25,852 nt of DNA from Didymodactylos carnosus (lineage: Eukaryota; Rotifera; Eurotatoria; Philodinida; Philodinidae), in NCBI GenBank assembly GCA_905250885.1, contig CAJNOQ010002168.1, forward strand, positions 1 through 25,852, given 5' to 3'. Position 1 is the first letter of the stretch. The number at the start of each line of letters is the position of its first letter. The notes under the pieces were generated by a model. It saw only the letters and a program-made list of their open reading frames with translations. It made no database searches and was not told the origin of the DNA. Positions 20,453 to 25,852 of the stretch are shown in pieces. A program made the translations under genes and the position numbers.

Positions 20453-20775
20453 TAACGAGGGAAGGTTCCCAACTGTCCAATCGCTTTTGAGCTGAACCTA
20501 AGTGGACAATAGGTAATCGAGGGTGCTGAATCCGAATATCACAATCGTTTGGGCTAACGTTGGGCTTTTGAATCCAATCAAAAAACCAGTTTTTCAAAAA
20601 CTCTAAAAGATAACCAAAACCTTTCTTAATAAGGCCTGATTGTAGCCCGCAGGTTTCTGATTAAAATGATATCGTTACCAGCTCTACATGACTTTCCTTT
20701 GCAAAGTTATAGAATTTACAAGAAAAGCTCTAAATTAATTTTTTCTTTATTTCTGTAGCTTTGCGCAAATGACAG
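20453..20775. mobile_element. Foldback element, family A, half copy
   Basis: It starts TAACGAGGGAAGGTTCCC and then follows the left half of the element at 16692-17221. Shared stretches include CCAGTTTTTC, AACCTTTCTTAAT and GGCCTGATTGTAGCCCGCA. TTTGCAAAGTTATAGAATT and the central CTGTAGCTTTG are also shared. It stops near 20775, just past the fold centre. The opposite arm is absent. The boundary lies about 23 bases from the stop codon of the coiled-coil gene. Confidence 0.75.
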
Positions 20776-20797
20776 AAAAAGAACACTTCTTGTTGCG

Positions 20798-22543
20798 TCA
20801 GAAGTCCTGGCAAACACGACAAATATAGCGTTTCAATGGATTCTGGATCATTGATGATCTTTTTTGACATGATTTCTTAATTATTTGTGCTTCGTACGTT
20901 ATGTCAACTACTTTGAACTCATAGTATATGTCTGGTATATATCGTAAGAACCAACAGTGATTTAGATAATCATACTTGATCATTTTCTTGTATTGTTGAC
21001 GAATTGAATAAGTTATTGATGCTTGATTAAGTAATTCTAATTTTAATGAATGAATTTCCATTGTCAGACGATTGATTATCTTAAAATGAAGGGATTCGTC
21101 AGAGAATCATGATAAATCAATAGTGTTTTATCTTACTTCATCTTTTTCTCGACGCATATTTACAATATTTAATTCTTTCTATTCACAGATGAACAACATA
21201 GCATATGAAAATTTAGTTCCGTTATCTTTCTGATGCTTACAGAGTTTAATTCATTGATTAATGATTTTTCTTTTGCTAGAACAGTTCGTTCAATTTCTCT
21301 TAATTGTGTTTCCTTGTTAAAAGTGAATAAACCCAATGTAAACAAACAAACAGAAACACTTTTCAGTAAATAACTTACAATACCGGTCATATTTAAACGT
21401 AATTGCTCGTTATCTCGCTTTAATTCGCCATTTTCAATAAGTGTCTAAAATAGAACAAATATAAGTCAATAAACAAAATAAACGTAGTGATTAACATTTA
21501 GCTGTACATAAATTAAGTATAATAAAGCACAGATATATATTCGACGCAATTTTAATAGAAAACACATTACGAACAACGTTTGCCTATACTATATAACTTA
21601 TCATACTCTTTTAATTGCTGATGAATTCGATTAACTGATAAATTTTTGATTATATAATTCTAAATGTAATTGATTTATTTTGTTTTTTAAATGAACAAGT
21701 CCCTAAATCATTGGACGGCCGGAATAATTTCAAGTAGCTGCTAGAGATAGGCATATACTATTTTCGTACCAATTTTAATTCGTCTTCTTCTTTCAACATA
21801 TTTGCAATAGTCGACTCTTTCTATCGAAACAAATAAAAAGCATAACACGTTACACTATGAAAAGCGAGTACATGACAGACTTACAGATCTTAATTTATTA
21901 ATTAATAATTCGTATTTTAATTCACAGGTTTCACTACGTTCGCGTTCAAGTTTCTATAGCAAAAATAGAACGAGATTTTAGTTTGTATAATTTCTACACT
22001 TGATAACAAACAGTATTACATACTCCACTCTTCCTTCTATCATTTTTCAGATCATCTGTTAATTGATCTATTCCTCGTACAATAGATCTTTAAAATAAAA
22101 GTGAACTACTAGTTTAAACGAGAGAAAGGTATCACCAAATTCCATACTTCTCGCTGTAACTTCGTCCATTCTCGTGTATGACAAGTAATCGCTGAAACAA
22201 AGAAAACAAAAATCGTCATGACACCGTTCGTTTTCACTTGGTAACAAACATACTTTATATTCATTTTCAATTTCTGACAAACGATTGATCTCTTTTTTTA
22301 ATTTTTCCACTTCAAGATCTTTCGTTTGATTTTTTTTCTAAAGTAATGATAAGGTGATGACAGCTGACCAGGATTATTTATTAAAAGTGTTTTACCTACC
22401 ACAGTAGATTCCATTAGTGAATATGTTTTGGGATTAGAATTTTTCTCTATTGCCGTTATTTTTGCAGTTGAATCTACCGCTGATACATGTACAGCTGAAT
22501 CAGCATCAGATTTACACGTTTTAAAAAAATCAGATTCACTCAT
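20798..22543 (-). CDS. Coiled-coil protein of many tiny exons with an internal exon-module duplication
   Basis: The exons are 22543-22400, 22337-22254, 22191-22148, 22087-22024, 21953-21885, 21820-21770, (21702-21607), 21444-21379, 21312-21241, 21178-21137 and 21079-20976. The last may instead read through to a TAA at 20798. Phases agree at all firm junctions, and most exons are exact multiples of three. It begins MSESDFFKTCKSDADSAVHV (Ser/Asp-rich, probably disordered). From exon 2 (KDLEVEKLKKEINRLSEIEN) nearly everything predicts coiled coil. Exons 5-6-7 and 9-10-11 are related: LINKLRS/LINELNS, KESTIANMLKEEDE/KELNIVNMRREKDE and LHLELYNQ/LKLELLNQ. Exon 7 has one extra base relative to exon 11, so it runs into TAA at 21631-21633. 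The gene is therefore either broken there, ends there, or skips that exon. The 3' end is uncertain because a transposon half copy lies next to it. The family is unrecognised. A structural or scaffold role is only an inference from the coiled coil. Confidence 0.6.
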
Positions 22544-22605
22544 AAGTTGACAGAAGTATAATTTGAAATACAGAGGAAAAACGGGAAGTGGCTAAAAGGA
22601 AATAT

Positions 22606-23210
22606 AACAAGACAGTTGTTTATTCTCACAGAAGACATAAAGCTTCGAGAAGTTTATATTGTTCAGTTCAAATTCATTCGTTGACAAAGTAGGGAATTTT
22701 TGTCTTATAGTAAATAAATAAAATTAATCACTAAACAAATGAATCATTCGCGCGCTCCGAACAATGGCTTTTTTTCTCATTTTATGTTTTTCTCCAATAG
22801 TTTTGTTAACACTCGCTGCATCCTCGCTTATTATTTGAAACATAAAAATTGAACTAGAATATGTCGAGAAAAACAGATCTATGTTCTATTGCTCGATATT
22901 TGAGTTATAAATAAGTAAGATTCAGGCAAAAAAGTTATTCTCTCTCTCGCTTGTGATGCCATCTGTGCTGTCACAAATTCCAGTAGCTGGTAATATAATA
23001 TTCTAAAAGCTTTAAAGTGGTTTATTTAAAAAGTAAAGGGGTGTCGCCCTCCTTTTTACTCCGAAATGTTGCACAGTTCGATGGACCATGCCAGAATAAA
23101 CCCCTTTATGGGGTCATAAACCTAAATTAAAAATTGTCTACTTTGTCAACGAATGAATATAAACTCCTCGAAGCTTTATGTCTTCTGTGGGAATAAACAA
23201 CTGTCTTGTT
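22606..23210. mobile_element. Foldback element near the coiled-coil gene start (about 605 bp)
   Basis: Arms 22606-22692 and 23138-23210 pair through ACAAGACAGTTGTTTATTC, CACAGAAGACATAAAGCTTC and CATTCGTTGACAAAGTAG. The left arm has about 16-18 extra bases near 22660-22678. The target duplication is unclear (TA or TTA possible). The interior of about 445 bp has no credible gene. The element starts about 60 bases upstream of the predicted ATG at 22543, so it occupies the promoter region of that gene. Confidence 0.7.
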
Positions 23211-23323
23211 TTATTCAAGGCCTTTGAATAGGCCGAAATAATTCCAATTTGCTCTAGATGTCAAGACACAGAGAATTATAGGAAAAAAGGCGCAAGATAT
23301 TCAGCGTGTTTTGAACTGCCTAG

Positions 23324-23754
23324 CAGTGGCGGCGCGAAGAGGGTGGGAGCATGGGGGAGGGGGGTAAATCTAAAAATGGGAGTAAGGTCTCCAAAAATAA
23401 GCCCTTGACTCTCCGAGCTCATGGTGAAGTATAAATAATTGATGAGCATCACTCATGAAGTTTGCCTAAACGTTATATTCGCTGTAATTTTCTCAGACGT
23501 AGGCGGAAAAAAATAGAAATAAGTCATCTAAGTCGCTTAAGAAAGCTTCTTCAAAGAGCACATTTAATATCAGTTTTCGGAGAAAGCAGCACTTTAATAT
23601 TCGAAAAAACCAAAATCGGAGTAAATCATCCCTCAGATTTCTCCGAAATTCGGAGTAAATCGTTCTTATCTTTTCACAAATTTGGGAGTAAATCGTTCAT
23701 ATTTTTTAAAAAGTATGGGGGGGTAAGCCCCCCCCCCCGGTCGAACCGCCACTG
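23324..23754. mobile_element. hAT-type non-autonomous element (431 bp) with perfect 8-bp target duplication
   Basis: It begins CAGTGGCGGCGCG and ends ACCGCCACTG. CTGCCTAG occurs immediately on both sides (23316-23323 and 23755-23762) with no mismatch, so the insertion is comparatively young. The inside has four spaced copies of GGAGTAA(A/G) on the plus strand (about 23380-23700), like subterminal transposase-binding repeats. It also has a G7...C11 run at 23717-23738 just before the right end. An open frame crossing the right boundary (23462-23845) is not a gene. Confidence 0.9.
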
Positions 23755-23937
23755 CTGCCTAGACTCGAGGCGACTTGAATTTTTCTCCTCCAAACGGTAC
23801 AATGGCAATGGAATTCACTCATATAAATGGAATCAAGGTGATTGAGTATTCGTTTATCCTACGATTTTTTAACCTCGTAGTGTACTGAACGACCAAAAGG
23901 GAATGAATAAATGTATAGCATTCAGGCCTTGAACCTA

Positions 23938-24178
23938 GTTTCGCATGAAGGACGCATTTTGCAGCAAAAGTCTAAATACAAAAGCTGTTCGAAATTGTCA
24001 TAAACTCGATTCCTAAATTTGAATTTAAGAAATTTGTAATTTTTAAAACCGTGTTTGCTGATTTCAAAATCGAGTTTAAAGAATTTTAGAAACTCCCTCG
24101 TCCATATTCCAGAGAATTTGATTCTGAACAACTTTTGCATTCAGACTTTAGCTACAAAATGCTTCCTTCATGCGAAAT
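23938..24178. mobile_element. Small TA-flanked inverted-repeat element (241 bp)
   Basis: Arms of about 55-60 bases start GTTTCGCATGAAGGACGCAT and, on the other strand, ATTTCGCATGAAGGAAGCAT. They continue with matching AAAGTCT and CAAAAG words. TA lies directly outside both (23936-23937 and 24179-24180). It has no coding capacity and is probably a Tc1/mariner-dependent MITE. Confidence 0.7.
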
Positions 24179-24180
24179 TA

Positions 24181-24447
24181 GATTCAAATTCTTTTAGAAT
24201 ACTTTTTCTTTCACAATCCCATCGGGGACGTGAAAGTTGAATTTAGCCTTCAAAACTGGTCCGATGAAATTTTCTTATACATACAGCTCTGTGTCTTCTG
24301 TTGACCATAAAATTGACTATGTATCTTGAAGAAGAAAAATTTTATTAAAATAGATAGCTGCTTTCGTATGGAAATAAAACACATGTTTTCTGTTAGTGTC
24401 AAATATACTCCCAGGTAAGCAAAAAATTACTGAAGACGGCCGTCGTG
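24181..24447. other. Spacer
   Basis: No gene or repeat was recognised. Confidence 0.5.
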
Positions 24448-24624
24448 CCTAGTCCGAAATGTCCGTATATTCCGTCAGGTCTAATCTGGAACGTCCCTTT
24501 CGCTCGTCATGACTAGTCCAATTTTTGACAAATGTCCGTATAACCCGTCTAGACTGGTCTGGAGTGTCTCTTCTACCCTCATAACCAGTCTATCTTGTCC
24601 GCTATACCCGCCTAGGCTAGTCCA
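24448..24624. repeat. Degenerate tandem repeat, unit about 65-72 bp, about 2.5 copies
   Basis: The copies start at 24448 (CCTAGTCC), 24513 (CTAGTCC) and 24585 (CCAGTCT). The third is truncated at about 24624. Each copy carries TGTCCG(TA)TA followed by CCCGTC-like words. The first two copies go on to GTCT(A/G)..CTGGA and a CTC(G/A)TCAT or CCTCATAA tail. Confidence 0.65.
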
Positions 24625-25852
24625 AAGAAAAAAAAGATGATATGAATAATTCCATAGTCTTAGTTCGAACCATTACATGTCTGCGCAAAGAAACTGACAC
24701 CCGGACCGGACGGACGTCTGGTACATTGTTCTAGACAAACAGGACTGTGCACGATAACCAGCACTTTCTGATTAGCAAAAGTAATATAGGGTTCAGTTAT
24801 ATGTAGAAGCATCTGTCGCATTGTAAATTTCAATATATAAATGAATAAATGTAAATTTTCCATAAGCGCTGCTTGCATTTGAATATTTTCTTTGTCAAAT
24901 GAGACGTTTTTCTAATTAAAAGCATTTTACCCAGACCTTTGCAAATACTACTGTTTCCTGAAAATTTTAGTTTCTTTGGATGAGAAATGGCTGAGTTATG
25001 AATATTTTAATTGTACATGAACATCGGAGAAAAGTAGATTCTGAAAAATTGACGCCGCTGAACTTTCTGTGATTTAAGGAAGAAAATACAGGTAGCCGCG
25101 ATGATCAGCGCATTTGGTTGTCAATATAACATGTGCTTATAAGGTTACTGGACATGTCTAGTACGAGATAGGGTGGTCGTCGGAGAATGCCTATAACTCC
25201 GGGACTGTAAGAGCTAGAGATTTGGGGCGCTATATTCTGAAACCGATGTTAGATAACAGAGAGGGATGGAAAACCACCCTGTTTTTTTATTACAGTAGAA
25301 TTTTACTTGAGAATAGTAAAAAATACTCCTGTAGTTTAAAAAACTTCTAGAAAATTTTCTGAAAAAACAAAACTGTTTTCTGTTCGTTTTTGAAGCGTTT
25401 AAAGGGTTTCACCGGATTTTTGAAAAACAAATGTTGCCAAGAGATTCACAATGGTCGGTTACCTGTGTTTCCATTCGCTTTCGGAATTGCCACACCTGAA
25501 GAACTTTCGATCCTGGGGCTCGTGATTTTACGAAAGGGAACTGATAGATTGCTACCCTGTTTCTAAAGATCGCGTATAAAACCGATTCGAGGAACGGCTT
25601 TGCTTATGGAAATACAGGCTAAAGTGCGTTCTTTTGATGGGTGAAAATTGCAAGTCTCTATCTTTAATCGTTCTTGAGTTATTCAAAAAGAACCGAATGC
25701 CTAGTGTTATGGGATGGATGCTAGTATTAAAGTGTTCATAAGTTAATATTTATAGTTTATTATTGATAAATAGATAAACATATTGATGATAATTCATCGT
25801 CAACTGACTTTGTGTATAGATGAACAATATCATCACTCTCATTAATCAGTTA
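24625..25852. other. Intergenic region to the window edge
   Basis: No gene was recognised. A short inverted pair GGGTGGT/ACCACCC (about 25172-25178 and 25273-25279) brackets some 100 bases and might be the ends of a very small element, but no target duplication supports it. A minus-strand open frame at 24878-24660 has no splice or domain support. Confidence 0.35.

Noticed and set aside
20403-20597. Minus-strand open frame of 64 codons
   Set aside because: It lies across the end of the family A half copy. The matching part of the complete copy at 16692 is not open in the same way.
23462-23845. Plus-strand open frame of 127 codons, Arg/Ser/Phe-rich
   Set aside because: Most of it is hAT element sequence including the GGAGTAA repeats and the C run, and it runs across the target duplication.
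24448-24624. CRISPR-like or satellite array
   Set aside because: Units are long, diverged and directly adjacent without unique spacers, in DNA that is clearly eukaryotic.
24660-24878. Minus-strand open frame of 72 codons with a less AT-biased C-terminal half
   Set aside because: No splice sites in phase, no recognisable domain and no neighbouring exon. Left as unsupported.
25172-25279. GGGTGGT/ACCACCC inverted pair that could be tiny transposon ends
   Set aside because: Only 7 bp long, with no target duplication and no second copy in the window.

Overview
This window looks like AT-rich animal DNA with low gene density. The genes are split by many short introns (about 45-125 nt, GT..AG, several with GTAAGT/GTATGT donors), and the intergenic DNA is full of short non-autonomous DNA transposons. 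A pogo-type helix-turn-helix exon, a kinesin-light-chain-like TPR exon and the very small introns would fit a bdelloid rotifer (for example Rotaria or Adineta). That assignment is inference from style of sequence, not from a marker gene.

Layout. 1-250: reverse-transcriptase fragment of a non-LTR retrotransposon, cut by the window edge. 552-1226: inverted repeat whose left arm holds the last coding exon of a two-exon gene fragment (616-989, minus). 1607-2305: TA-flanked foldback element carrying one pogo-like exon (1822-2064, minus). 3147-3983 (minus): small three-exon gene predicted to be a tail-anchored membrane protein. 4130-4471 (minus): TPR exon without visible upstream exons. 4955-5148: hAT-type miniature element. 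5687-8631 (minus): the best gene in the window, five exons, 758 residues, two membrane helices and a striking histidine-rich run. 8632-15540: mostly non-coding, with a possible terminal exon at 9869-9964, a hAT-type element (11477-11933) and a Tc1/mariner-type element (13526-14110). 15545-16502 (plus): decayed, intronless, Lys/Asn-rich pseudogene. 16692-17221: foldback element, with a half copy at 20453-20775. 17452-18714 (minus): three-exon gene for a beta-propeller-like protein. 20798-22543 (minus): coiled-coil gene made of many tiny exons, in which a three-exon module has been duplicated and one copy carries a one-base frameshift. 22606-23210, 23324-23754 and 23938-24178: three more inverted-repeat elements, the middle one with a perfect 8-bp target duplication. 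24448-24624: degenerate tandem repeat.

All well supported genes lie on the minus strand. They do not form a recognisable pathway. I see no CRISPR array, prokaryotic operon, rRNA or confident tRNA. Gene models were built by hand from reading frames, splice-site consensus and phase agreement between exons, without transcript or homology evidence.
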